Source: Acidobacteriota bacterium (lineage in GTDB: Bacteria > Acidobacteriota > Thermoanaerobaculia > Multivoradales > JAHEKO01). From it: a DNA stretch of 53,370 bases. This document shows, one piece after another, positions 17,701 through 25,289 of this stretch (position 1 is its first letter; the number at the start of each line of letters is the position of its first letter). The position numbers and the translations under genes are program-made. The notes beneath the pieces were generated by a model. The model searched no databases. It was not told the DNA's origin and worked only from the letters and a program-made list of their open reading frames with translations. Location of the stretch: NCBI GenBank assembly GCA_029263375.1, contig JAJCXP010000013.1, positions 1 through 53,370 on the forward strand, written 5' to 3'.

Positions 17701-18642
17701 GCCCAGGCCGGGTGAGGCGCCGGTGCCCTCCTGCGCCGCCTCCGTGAAGGTGCCGTTGGTGTTGTTCTGGTAGAAGAAATCGTTGTGGTACGGATCGTCG
17801 TCGTGCACATTGACGACGTAGACGTCCGGCCACAGATCCTGATCCAGGTGGGCGGCGAGCGTCGCCAGACCCGGTCGGTTCAGGGTGGTATCGGTGACGC
17901 CGTCGTTCATGCCGACGCTATCGGTGACGTCGGAGAACGTGCCGTTGCCGTTGTTCCGATAGAGGCGGTCCTTGTTCGGCAGAGCGCCGCCGTACTCGGT
18001 CCACCAATGCGTCACGTAGAGGTCGACGAAGCCGTCGCGATCGTAGTCGAGAAAACCGCCGCTCGTGGCCCGGTGGCCGGTGTAGTCGCCCCAAAAGGCG
18101 GGATCGATCAGGTCGTCCACGCCCGCCTCCGCGGCGACGTCGACGAACAGCGGCTCGCCCGGGATCGTGGTGCCGCCGTTCTCGACCCAGAGGTTCTTGA
18201 GCAGCATGTTGGCCGGACCGTCCGGCTCGTTGGTCAAGCTGTGCAGAATCAGGACCTCGTTGTCGACGAAGATGTAGATGTCGTCGTCGCCATCGTTGTC
18301 GTAGTCGGCGAAGATACAGCCCATCAGCTCGACCTGCGGCATCGGCGGCAGGAGCTCGTCCACGAGGGTGAACGTGCTGGAACCGTTCATGTCGTTCCGG
18401 TAGAGATGGGCCGGCCCGCGGGTGTAGCCGTTGACGACGAAAAGGTCCGCCCAGTCGTCTTTGTTGTAGTCGACCCAGCACGCCCCGAGGGCGTGGCCGG
18501 TGTCGCCTTTGTACTCTTCGGTACCGAGCCCGACGCTAGCCGCAACCTCGGTGAACTCAACCTGCGCGGCCGTCGACGTGACGCCACCCAGGGCCAGTAC
18601 CAACCCTAGAAGCCAGTACGAACCTGCTTTCGCTATATTCAT
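14728..18642 (-). CDS. Giant secreted CRTAC1-type FG-GAP/ASPIC protein with C-terminal DWDGDG repeats
   Basis: A 1304-residue secreted protein. Signal peptide at about 1-27. Two successive CRTAC1-like modules, each a run of FG-GAP/VCBS beta-propeller repeats with Ca-binding D-x-D-x-D-G loops (for example DYDRDGFVDLYV) and each closed by an ASPIC/UnbV domain (QVVWPSGG; later QVQWPDG). From about residue 1075 a third region begins with GVFYFKNTNKGG and carries four roughly 45-residue repeats centred on G-D-W-D-G-D-G-x-D-T-I-G, the last two degenerate. Start ATG 18642 is fixed by a strong GGGAGGAG Shine-Dalgarno. Function is probably adhesive or structural, Ca-dependent, at the cell surface; the domain duplication is visible directly. 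Confidence 0.88.
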   Translation of the reverse strand: MNIAKAGSYWLLGLVLALGGVTSTAAQVEFTEVAASVGLGTEEYKGDTGHALGACWVDYNKDDWADLFVVNGYTRGPAHLYRNDMNGSSTFTLVDELLPPMPQVELMGCIFADYDNDGDDDIYIFVDNEVLILHSLTNEPDGPANMLLKNLWVENGGTTIPGEPLFVDVAAEAGVDDLIDPAFWGDYTGHRATSGGFLDYDRDGFVDLYVTHWWTEYGGALPNKDRLYRNNGNGTFSDVTDSVGMNDGVTDTTLNRPGLATLAAHLDQDLWPDVYVVNVHDDDPYHNDFFYQNNTNGTFTEAAQEGTGASPGLGLHDGAGMGIDVSDVENDGDWDFYISDIVTNIIDSSNGNAFHTGNGDGTFADNSATAAGIYGVTSWGVNFFDADLDGYEDLFVGGAGPDDGNVFYHNQGTNPPTFVDITPTAGVSAKPEGVRGATTADFDNDGDIDLLLVNQSLSNKLQLWRNDYISTEGAGVNNFIKVRMRTTTSNRTGIGALVKIRAEAGGPVMRRQLIGGNSTHSQEEMVAHFGVGTDTEIHRIQVVWPSGGFSEMFDVPVNQTLEFDEADAATAMFTDVTAAAGVQYEHGYTDGINGPPRRIAGGVAAGDFNNDGLPDLYIERGNIAPNVLLKNNGDGTFSEVAATGGIDLATHKGSGPTFGDIDGDGLLDLFVGAVDGDTPRLFRNLGNDTFLEIVGAGGIDHADRNTFSAAFADYNEDGLLDLGLAHWATGDNTCSDGGPACTGHLWKNNGNLSFSDDDVAAGITGYESADRSFSPNFSDWTGDGKLDLLMVGDFGNSQVFANDGDGTFTNVTNVGVITDQNGMGTAVGDYDKDLDMDWFISSIYDPADPINKSGNRLYRNMGSGSGLFDFEDATDEAGVRDGSWGWGGCFADFNNDRNLDLFHVNGFADPWDEDPSRLFLNDGNAAFSEMAGPSLLVDTGEGRGIVCFDFDRDGDLDIFVSQNSDFTKLYRNDGENGNFLNISLRSRTKNLYGIGAKIFVTAAGETQLRELRAGSNFASQNPAEEHFGLGNAALASEIQVQWPDGVVNNYGTTNANQFLELKQFYDSVGLYVPDRGVFYFKNTNKGGKHDGRIRYGSRNMLPVSGDWDGDGIDTIGVYNNLTGEVNLRDTNDRSGTTLFSYIFEGGDTDLVPIAGDWDGDGVDTIGVFNKTTLEFRLRNDHSTGAPDITFTVTPAGTDWAPIAGDWDGDGADTIGIYRSTTAEFELSNTNAAGAPDLTFTFGSAVAGQTAITGNWNGPVGDGVGVYDPATAFFFLKNDNAAGAADFQFKIGPIRNWLPISGIWN

Positions 18643-18862
18643 GCTTCTCCTCCCTAACTCGGACTTCCTCCAACGACACAAGACAAGAACAGCAGCAGAC
18701 ACTCCACCTCGGTAACTACTTGGAGCTGGAGCGCAGGAGTGTACCCAAAAGTGCCCTTGAACGAAAGCCTATTGACGCAGTTCAATGAGCCCGGCCGCCA
18801 GGGTCCGGGACGCGGATCTACTTGCTATTCAGGGGGGATACGGAATCGTTCCGCGATCGGAT

Positions 18863-18868
18863 TAAACT
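18863..18868 (+). promoter_or_regulatory. Candidate leaderless -10 of the SUMF1-like gene
   Basis: TAAACT lies exactly 8 nt before GTG 18877, and no Shine-Dalgarno is present. No convincing -35 was found. Confidence 0.35.
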
Positions 18869-18876
18869 AGCTCATC

Positions 18877-20172
18877 GTGAAGAGCGCAGCGGTTCTGATC
18901 CTGGTGGCCAGCGTCCTCGGCACCAATGGAGAGACTTTCCACATCGACGCCGGGCGATTGGTGGGCCTCCGGGTAGGAGATACCGGTGCTGTCTTCTACG
19001 AGCTCACCGTGCGCGACGAGGTTCGCCGGGTCGAGGTCGGGTCGGCAACGGTCGCCGCGGTCGAGGACGCCACCGCGACCTTGGAGGCGCCGGCGGGCAA
19101 GCAGGTGCGCGAAGGGTACCGGGTCGAGTTCTCGGTGCCGGCGGCGCGACTGGATCGCCGGCAGGTGATTCCGAGACCTGCCGACGAAGCCGTCGAGCTG
19201 CGCGCTCAGCTGGAGGGCGCCGAAGCTCGGATTCGAGAGCTGGAGCGTGAGCTCGAGTCGTCGCGGGGTGCTCGCACCGAGCTCGAGAGGTCGCTCGACC
19301 TGGCTCGCGCCGGGCAATCGACCGCCCGCCGCAGCTCCGATGAGCAGGCCGAGCTGCTTCGTGCGGCCGAGCAGCAGGCTCGAGACTTCGAGGAGCGACT
19401 CGTCGCGTCCAAGATGCACGCCGGTGAGGCGCTCGCCGAGCTGCAAGCGGAGCTCGGCGCGGCGCAGGCCAAGACAGCTCTGCTCGAAGCCGAGATCGAG
19501 GCGACGCGGGTCGAAGCTGTCGAACCGGCTCCGGCGCAAACGGACCCCCAGCCGGCGACCCCACAACTTCCGACCAAACCCCCGGCGGTAGAATCGAAGG
19601 CGGTCAAACCACCGGCGACGGTCGAGCCACCGGCGGAGGCCGAGGTCGCGCCGATCGTCCAGTTCGATCCGGCCGAGGGCATGACCCGGCTCGAATCGGG
19701 TCGATACGCCATCGGCCTGCCGGTCTCGGAGGCGAGCTTCTACAACCAGACGCCCCGGTTTTCGCGCCAGATCGACGGGCTGTGGATCGATTCCCTACCG
19801 GTCATGACCGAGGACTTCGTGCGGGTGTCGGGAGCCGCGCCGCCACCCGGCGAAGGGGGATTTCAGACCGGGGTGACCTTCGCCGAGGCCGCTGCCTACT
19901 GCGGAGCGATCGGAAAGCGACTGCCGACCGAGGTCGAGTGGGAGGCCGCCTTCACGTCGTCGCCGCTCGAGGCGCAGCCTTCGATGCTGGAGTGGACCTC
20001 GTCCTGGTATGAGGCGTATCCCGGCAATGACCGCGTGGAAGTCGACTACGGCCAGAGGTTCCGTGTGATCCGCGCCTCCTCCGGCAGTCGCCGGGACCGG
20101 CGCTACATGGTGCCGACGGACCGCGACGGCTCGGTCGGATTCCGCTGCCTCCGACCGGATTCTCCGGAGTAG
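18877..20172 (+). CDS. Coiled-coil protein with C-terminal SUMF1/FGE-like domain
   Basis: A 431-residue protein from GTG 18877. It has a short hydrophobic N-terminus (about 2-15), a small beta-rich region (about 25-90), a long charged coiled coil (about 105-215), a Pro/Ala linker, and a C-terminal domain (about 265-428) with the hallmarks of SUMF1/formylglycine-generating-enzyme folds: A-Y-C-G-A-I-G-K-R-L-P-T-E-V-E-W-E, EWTSSWY and the terminal GFRC. The copper-binding Cys pair of true FGE is absent (only the two Cys of these motifs are in the domain) and the fold is shortened, so a non-catalytic, possibly ligand-binding role is more likely than sulfatase activation. Convergent with the pseudopilin gene 12 bp downstream. 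Confidence 0.7.
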   Translation: MKSAAVLILVASVLGTNGETFHIDAGRLVGLRVGDTGAVFYELTVRDEVRRVEVGSATVAAVEDATATLEAPAGKQVREGYRVEFSVPAARLDRRQVIPRPADEAVELRAQLEGAEARIRELERELESSRGARTELERSLDLARAGQSTARRSSDEQAELLRAAEQQARDFEERLVASKMHAGEALAELQAELGAAQAKTALLEAEIEATRVEAVEPAPAQTDPQPATPQLPTKPPAVESKAVKPPATVEPPAEAEVAPIVQFDPAEGMTRLESGRYAIGLPVSEASFYNQTPRFSRQIDGLWIDSLPVMTEDFVRVSGAAPPPGEGGFQTGVTFAEAAAYCGAIGKRLPTEVEWEAAFTSSPLEAQPSMLEWTSSWYEAYPGNDRVEVDYGQRFRVIRASSGSRRDRRYMVPTDRDGSVGFRCLRPDSPE

Positions 20173-20184
20173 CTAGCAGGCTGG

Positions 20185-20739
20185 CTATTCGATGCTCTGG
20201 ACGCCGGCCGGGAAGCGTATGAAGTTGCCGTCCACCCAGACGATGTCTTCGTCGTAGGCGGTGGTCGGGAAGGGCCCGAGCGGGTAGGGGTTATCGGTCG
20301 GTCCGATCTCGCGGTCGCGGCCCTTGCTACGCAGTCCGAAAGTGGGAGAGTCGGTCACGTTCTCGGTCCAGAGATAGTCGTAGTCGCCGCCCCATCCGTC
20401 GTTGGTCGGAATCGTCACGATGTAGTTCATCCCTCCGCGACGGAGCATGTCTGACAGATTCTCCGGGGAGATCTCTATTCCCAGCTGGTCCAGGTCGAAC
20501 TCCTGCGCCGAAGCTCCCGCGGCGGCCGCCGACAGTTGGTCGGTGATCCACGAGAACCAGGCGGTTCCGACCGCCCTGACATCGTTGACGGTGCGCCGCT
20601 GCTTGGCCTTCTGCAGCGAGTCCATGAGGTTGGGGATGATGATGGCTCCGATGATGCCGATGATCACGACCACCAGAAGGAGCTCGATCAATGTAAAGCC
20701 TTGCCCGGCTCTTGGGTGCCCTGCTCTGCGGATCACCAT
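20185..20739 (-). CDS. Type II secretion / type IV pilin-like pseudopilin
   Basis: A 184-residue prepilin-like protein. The N-terminus has a basic leader ending in Gly followed by FTLIELLLVVVIIG, the classical prepilin peptidase site with Glu at +5, then a long hydrophobic helix. The body resembles GspG-like major pseudopilins in length. ATG 20739 is fixed by AAGGAG 5 nt upstream on the minus strand. No other secretion gene is adjacent, so it stands alone. It may assemble with a machinery encoded elsewhere. Confidence 0.85.
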   Translation of the reverse strand: MVIRRAGHPRAGQGFTLIELLLVVVIIGIIGAIIIPNLMDSLQKAKQRRTVNDVRAVGTAWFSWITDQLSAAAAGASAQEFDLDQLGIEISPENLSDMLRRGGMNYIVTIPTNDGWGGDYDYLWTENVTDSPTFGLRSKGRDREIGPTDNPYPLGPFPTTAYDEDIVWVDGNFIRFPAGVQSIE

Positions 20740-21022
20740 AGTCTCCTTTTCTCTCGTCCACATCAGAGAGCACGCTTCATGCCAGCCAGAAAGCCAGGTA
20801 ATTCCTTTGTTTCTGGCGTCCGAGTTCGGCTCGCTCTGACAACCGCCGCCGAGCGAGTGACACTGAACGTCAGCTGCTCGGGCGCTCTGGCGGCCTGTGT
20901 TGTGGCCGATAGCCAGGCGCGCCGACGCCGGGTATCATCCCGATCCGTGTCAGAAACTGCAGGTCCCAGCGGCGAGCCGCTCTCGCACGGCACCCCGACG
21001 ATCGAACAGGAGACGCCCCCCG
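20740..21022. other. Intergenic gap before the flippase
   Basis: About 280 bp. It holds the pseudopilin Shine-Dalgarno at one end, the TATCAT/GTG 20947 short frame at the other, and nothing else that I can support. Confidence 0.5.
20933..20938 (+). promoter_or_regulatory. Candidate leaderless -10 upstream of the flippase
   Basis: TATCAT lies exactly 8 nt before GTG 20947. That GTG opens a short frame which is one base out of phase with the flippase frame; see the findings. Confidence 0.3.
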
Positions 21023-22390
21023 TTGAGATCCCTCTACGCCAGGATTCGATCGCTGATCGGTCTGTCCTCGTCAATCGGCCTCGAGCGCCTGCTGGCGCGG
21101 CTGTCGGGCGGTGCGTTCGTGATCGAGGTCATCGGCGCGATCGTCGCCTTCCTGGTCCATTGGCTGCTCGCGCGGCGGCTCGGCGCCGGCGGAGTGGGCA
21201 TCTACCTCTACTGCCTGAGCTGGGTGCGGCTGCTGGCGCTGCCTGCGAAGCTCGGTCTGGAGCGCGCCTCGTTGAGGTTCGTCTCCTCTTTCGAGGCCAA
21301 CCGCGAGCACGGACTGTTGCGCGGCTTCATGACCCGGTCGCACCAGATGGTGCTCGGCGCATCCACTCTGATCGGCCTGTTGCTGTTCGCGGTCACCAGA
21401 CTGCTGGGCGAGCGGTTGGAGTCCGAGCTGCTGGTGGCGTTCGGGTGGGCCGCCCTGGCCTTGCCGCTGATGTCGTTCGGCGATCTCCAGGTTGCCACCC
21501 TGCGCGGCTTCAAGCGGATCACCTGGGCGCTGGGCTCTCAGAAGATTCTCAGACCGGTCCTCATGCTGGCGCTGATCGGTCTCGCGCTGACGGTCGGCGG
21601 CGGGCTGTCGGCCGATCGAGCGGTCGCGCTCCAGGTGGCGGCGTTCGCGATCACCCTGCTGCTCACGACCGCCGGGCTCTGGACCGCTATGCCCGACGAG
21701 CTCGTGACCACGAAGCCCGACTACCAGACGCGCGAGTGGCTTGCCGTCTCCATGCCCCTGTTGTTGATCACCGGCTTCAACATCGTCCTCAAGCAGACCG
21801 ACATCATCATGGTCGGCTCCTTGCTGACCCGGGCCGACGCCGGCGTCTACGGCGCCGCGGCCCGGATCGCGATGCTCGTCCAGTTCGGAATCAACGCGGT
21901 GAACGCCGGTCTCGCGCCGTTGATCTCACAGCTCCACTCGCAGGAGCGGGCGCCGGAGCTGCAGCGGGTGGTGGCGCTCGGCGCTCGGCTGATATTCATC
22001 TTCACGGCGCTGGGTGGAGTGGCGGTGATGTTCGGTGCCGGGTCGATCCTGGCGATCTTCGGACCCGAGTTCGAGGCCGGCGCAACCGCACTGCGGGTCC
22101 TGATGTTCAGCCAGCTGGTCAACGCACTCGCCGGCCCGGTGGGGCTGCTGATGACCATGACCGGCAACCAGAAGGAGGCCGCGCGGGTGATCGGCGCCAG
22201 TGCGCTGATGAACGTCGTTCTCAACGTGGTGCTGATCCCGCTGTTCGGCATCGTCGGTGCGGCGATCGCGACCACAGCCTCCATGACCGCCTGGAATCTC
22301 ACGCTGGTGGTCCTTGTCCGCCGGCGGCTGGGCATCAACTCGCTGGTCCAGTGGCGAGTGCGACCCAGGGGAGGAAACGAGTCTGACTGA
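21023..22390 (+). CDS. Polysaccharide flippase (Wzx-like)
   Basis: An integral membrane protein of about 455 residues with 12-14 hydrophobic segments and the MOP/Wzx profile: LLARRLGAGGVGIYLY near the N-terminus and LKQTDIIMVGSLLTRADAGVYGAAARI in the middle (shown in two halves by the D-I-I-M-V-G core and the A-G-V-Y-G-A motif). Such proteins flip undecaprenyl-linked repeat units to the periplasm. TTG 21023 with CAGGAGA about 10 nt upstream is the best in-phase start. A different start at GTG 20947 joined through a frameshift in a C6 tract is possible. The next sulfotransferase begins at or just after its stop. Confidence 0.85.
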   Translation: MRSLYARIRSLIGLSSSIGLERLLARLSGGAFVIEVIGAIVAFLVHWLLARRLGAGGVGIYLYCLSWVRLLALPAKLGLERASLRFVSSFEANREHGLLRGFMTRSHQMVLGASTLIGLLLFAVTRLLGERLESELLVAFGWAALALPLMSFGDLQVATLRGFKRITWALGSQKILRPVLMLALIGLALTVGGGLSADRAVALQVAAFAITLLLTTAGLWTAMPDELVTTKPDYQTREWLAVSMPLLLITGFNIVLKQTDIIMVGSLLTRADAGVYGAAARIAMLVQFGINAVNAGLAPLISQLHSQERAPELQRVVALGARLIFIFTALGGVAVMFGAGSILAIFGPEFEAGATALRVLMFSQLVNALAGPVGLLMTMTGNQKEAARVIGASALMNVVLNVVLIPLFGIVGAAIATTASMTAWNLTLVVLVRRRLGINSLVQWRVRPRGGNESD

Positions 22391-22424
22391 TCACAAGCCC
22401 GCCCGTGGGCTCCTACGCCAGGTG

Positions 22425-23345
22425 ATGGTAGGGCTCAGCCGGGCCGCTATCCTCGCTCGCCGTCGCAGCGTCAAGCTGCGGCCGCACGTTCCGCCCTGGG
22501 CGATCTACTACCTGAACAAGTTCCGGTCTCACTGGAGCGGCGCGCGGTCGATCTACATGCCGGTGCGCGAACGCAGCTCGTTCGACAACCTGTTCCACTG
22601 CTGCGTGCAGAAAACCGGGAGCGTCTGGGTCAAGTCGGTGCTTACCGACCTGATGACCTACCGCTATGCGGGGCTCAGCCACTACCACTACCAGAGTCGG
22701 ATGATGAAGGGTCGCGATCCTCGCAAGCTCACCGAGCGGACCTTCACCAAGCCGTTTCCGCGCGGCTCGATCGTCAGCCCCATGTACATGACCTACGGGA
22801 ACTTCCGCGCGATTCCCAAGGCCGGCAGCTACCGGGCGTTCTTCGTCGCCCGCGATCCCCGCGACATCCTCGTCTCGTGGTACCACTCGGCGAAGCGCCT
22901 CCATCTCCTGCAGGGTGACCTGGTCACGATCCGGCCGATGCTCGAGCAGGCGTCCGTCTCAGAGGGTCTGGTGTTCTCGATCCGGCACCTGCAAGAGTTC
23001 GGGCTGTTCGAAGCGCTCGACTCCTGGGTCGACGCTCCCGCGGGTGATCCCAACGTCAAGCTGGTGCGCTACGAGGAGCTGATCGGCCCCGACCACCCGA
23101 GCGTCTTCCGCAGCTTGTTCGAGCACCTCGACATCCGCATGGAGGACAGCGCCTTCGCCTCACTGCTCGAGGCCTACAGCTTCGAGAGCGTGACGAGGCG
23201 CAAGAAGGGCGAGGAGTCGAACATCTCGCACCTGCGCAAGGCTCAGGCCGGGGACTGGAAGAACCACTTCGACGATCGGGTGACCGATGTATTCCGCGCG
23301 GTCACCGGCGATCTCGTCCAACGGCTCGGCTACGAGCCTCTTTAG
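22425..23345 (+). CDS. PAPS-dependent sulfotransferase 2
   Basis: A 306-residue sulfotransferase with a 5'-PAPS loop Q62-K-T-G-S-V-W68 and a 3'-phosphate motif A-R143-D-P-R-D-I-L-V-S-W-Y. The F-R-x-V-T motif near the end (VFRAVTGDL) is also of the family. Start is uncertain: ATG 22425 has a poor ribosome site, whereas a strong GGGAGGA sits just before a CTG at 22383 in the same frame, which would add 14 residues and abut the flippase stop. It is unusual in having Gln-Lys-Thr-Gly rather than Pro-Lys-Ser-Gly. Two bases separate it from the third sulfotransferase, so the two are co-expressed. Confidence 0.82.
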   Translation: MVGLSRAAILARRRSVKLRPHVPPWAIYYLNKFRSHWSGARSIYMPVRERSSFDNLFHCCVQKTGSVWVKSVLTDLMTYRYAGLSHYHYQSRMMKGRDPRKLTERTFTKPFPRGSIVSPMYMTYGNFRAIPKAGSYRAFFVARDPRDILVSWYHSAKRLHLLQGDLVTIRPMLEQASVSEGLVFSIRHLQEFGLFEALDSWVDAPAGDPNVKLVRYEELIGPDHPSVFRSLFEHLDIRMEDSAFASLLEAYSFESVTRRKKGEESNISHLRKAQAGDWKNHFDDRVTDVFRAVTGDLVQRLGYEPL

Positions 23346-23347
23346 CC

Positions 23348-24106
23348 ATGCTCGCTCGGGCCCGCCTGCTGCTCTACTACCCCCTCGGGCTTGCCGGTCT
23401 GCGGCGGAGCGATGTGCTGCTGGCCTCGTTCCCCAAGTCGGGCAACACCTGGGTGCGGTTCTTTTTCTGCAATCTGGCCGGCGTGCTGGCAGGCCGTGAA
23501 GGGCCGGTGGGATTCGGCGAGCTCGATCGCGTGATGCCCGAGCTGGGGGTGAGCAACCTGCTGGCGCCGTGGTCGCTGGCGCCGGTGCCGCGCGTGGTCA
23601 AGACTCACAAGCGGCGCTGGTCGCTGTTCGGCGCGCGGCGCTCGATCCTGCTGACCCGAGATCCGCGCGACGTCATGACGTCGTTCTACCACTTCGAGAG
23701 CGGCAAGCGTCGACCGCGCATCGAGAGCAGCTTCTCTGAGTTCCTGCGCCATCCGCGATTCGGGCTGCCCGCCTGGTTCGAGCACACGGCGTCCTGGCTG
23801 GACTCGAACAACGTCTGGATCACCTACGAGGCGCTCAAGGAGGACGCGGTGGCGACCTTCTCCGAGCTCACCCGCTACCTGGAGCTCGACGTGCCCGAGC
23901 CGGCGGTGCGTGAGGCGGTCGCCCGATCGAGCTTCGAAACCGTGCGCGGGCTCGAAGAGACCAAGCGACACAAGCCGGAGAAGTACAAGAAGGGCTACCG
24001 GTTCACGCGCAGCGGCAAGCGCGGCGGCTGGAAAGAGCTTTTCAGCGACGAGGATCTCGAGTACTACCGCGAGCTCAAGGCGCGCTATTCGATCAGGGCC
24101 TACTGA
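23348..24106 (+). CDS. PAPS-dependent sulfotransferase 3
   Basis: A 252-residue Sulfotransfer_1-type enzyme. The 5'-PAPS loop F28-P-K-S-G-N-T-W is canonical, and the 3'-phosphate motif R104-D-P-R-D-V-M-T-S-F-Y-H is intact. A C-terminal R-x-G-K-R-G-G-W-K segment matches the family's final PAPS-contact motif. Cytoplasmic. It directly follows sulfotransferase 2 and shares low similarity with it outside the motifs, so the two probably sulfate different positions of the same glycan. Its last 7 bp overlap the convergent phosphodiesterase gene. Confidence 0.88.
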   Translation: MLARARLLLYYPLGLAGLRRSDVLLASFPKSGNTWVRFFFCNLAGVLAGREGPVGFGELDRVMPELGVSNLLAPWSLAPVPRVVKTHKRRWSLFGARRSILLTRDPRDVMTSFYHFESGKRRPRIESSFSEFLRHPRFGLPAWFEHTASWLDSNNVWITYEALKEDAVATFSELTRYLELDVPEPAVREAVARSSFETVRGLEETKRHKPEKYKKGYRFTRSGKRGGWKELFSDEDLEYYRELKARYSIRAY

Positions 24107-25110
24107 GCCACCGGCCGCGCGGCCGGGTCGATCAGCGTCTTGCCCCGCATCGGCGGGAAGAAGGACTGCCAGTCGAAGTCGAAGTGCTCGAGAATCGTCG
24201 GCGCCACGTCGCGCAGGGTGCCGAACGCCTTCTGGTCGGTCTGCTGGATGTACTCGGCGGCGATCGGGATGTCGGTGATCATCCAGGCGTCGGGCGCGTT
24301 CGGGTGGCCGGTCGCGCCCTCGTTGAAGCCGTGGTCGCCCATTACGATGATGCGCGTATCTGCGGCGCCGATCTGGGCGAGGATCGTACCCAGCCAGACA
24401 TCGGAGCGAATGAACTCGTTCTCGTACTCGATGCTGTTCTCGCCCATCGCGTGACCGTAGAAATCCGGGTCGGTGTGCATGAACAGCACGTAGGTGCGAT
24501 TGCCAAAGGTCTGCAGGAACTGGAGCGCTTTGTCGCCGAGTAGATCGATGTAGATCTCGCCGTCCTCGTTGGGCTTCGCGAGCAGTTTGGTCTGGGCCTG
24601 CTTCGAGACGTTCTCGAACAGGCCGGCGGGTCGAGGATTGGTGGGATCATCCTGCGAGAGCAACCGCTTCGAGACCAGCCAGCAGATGCGCGCGGGTTGG
24701 CCCTTCAGGTGGCTGAAGATCGTGTGCTCGAACGGCAGCTTCTCGTACCAGTACTGCATCCCGACATAGAGCCCGGACGCCGCGTTGTAGCTGCGGTCGA
24801 GCTCGCCGCCGAAGTAGTCGTCGTAGTTGCGCAGGCCGAGAACGCCGGTCTGGTCGTAGGTCAGGCCGGTGAAGGCGTTGGTCCAGGCAGATCCGGTCTC
24901 GGTGCGGCCGATCGACTCGAGCGGCACGATCGACGCGCCGGCATCGAGCACCGACTGCAGATTGGGCAGCTTGCCCTCGCCCAGGAGGCGGTTGATGTTG
25001 ACCAGCCCGGCGCCGTCCCAGCCCATGATGAAAAGGCTCTCGGCCGCGATGGCCCGTCCGGGAAGCACCGAAAGCAGTAGTAGAAGAAGAGTGACGGTAG
25101 CCCGTTTCAT
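24100..25110 (-). CDS. Secreted phosphodiesterase / alkaline-phosphatase-superfamily protein
   Basis: A 336-residue exported protein with a signal peptide (about 1-23). It opens with G-W-D32-G, then R-T-E-T72-G-S-A-W, matching the metal Asp and Thr nucleophile of type I phosphodiesterase/nucleotide pyrophosphatase enzymes, and continues with HTDPDFYGHAMG and M-G-D-H-G-F-N, which supply the remaining metal ligands. It hydrolyses phosphodiester or phosphonate bonds in the periplasm, probably with zinc. Start at 25110 follows GAGGGG. It is convergent with the sulfotransferase pair and may not belong to their pathway; phosphoglycan trimming is one option. Confidence 0.8.
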   Translation of the reverse strand: MKRATVTLLLLLLSVLPGRAIAAESLFIMGWDGAGLVNINRLLGEGKLPNLQSVLDAGASIVPLESIGRTETGSAWTNAFTGLTYDQTGVLGLRNYDDYFGGELDRSYNAASGLYVGMQYWYEKLPFEHTIFSHLKGQPARICWLVSKRLLSQDDPTNPRPAGLFENVSKQAQTKLLAKPNEDGEIYIDLLGDKALQFLQTFGNRTYVLFMHTDPDFYGHAMGENSIEYENEFIRSDVWLGTILAQIGAADTRIIVMGDHGFNEGATGHPNAPDAWMITDIPIAAEYIQQTDQKAFGTLRDVAPTILEHFDFDWQSFFPPMRGKTLIDPAARPVAQ

Positions 25111-25275
25111 GTGTTCCCCTCGCTCCAGATCGCGGCAGCAGTGTGTCCGCATAGGATTGCCACGCCGTTGCCAGCGGGCTGAAATTCATAGAGAACAGCA
25201 CTCTAGAGCAACGTCCAACCGGCAGGCAAGCTTATCGAGCATTTCAAAAATGGCGTCGCGGAGGATCCGGTCCCG

Positions 25276-25281
25276 TATAGT
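25276..25281 (+). promoter_or_regulatory. Candidate leaderless -10 of the dCMP deaminase gene
   Basis: TATAGT lies exactly 8 nt before GTG 25290; a transcript would start at or next to the start codon. No Shine-Dalgarno and no clear -35. Confidence 0.4.
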
Positions 25282-25289
25282 CGCGGCTC

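Noticed and set aside
18772-18800. TTGACG upstream of the SUMF1-like gene
   Set aside because: No -10 at any usual spacing downstream of it.
18877-20172. Formylglycine-generating enzyme activating sulfatases of the locus
   Set aside because: The catalytic Cys pair is missing and no sulfatase gene is present in the window.
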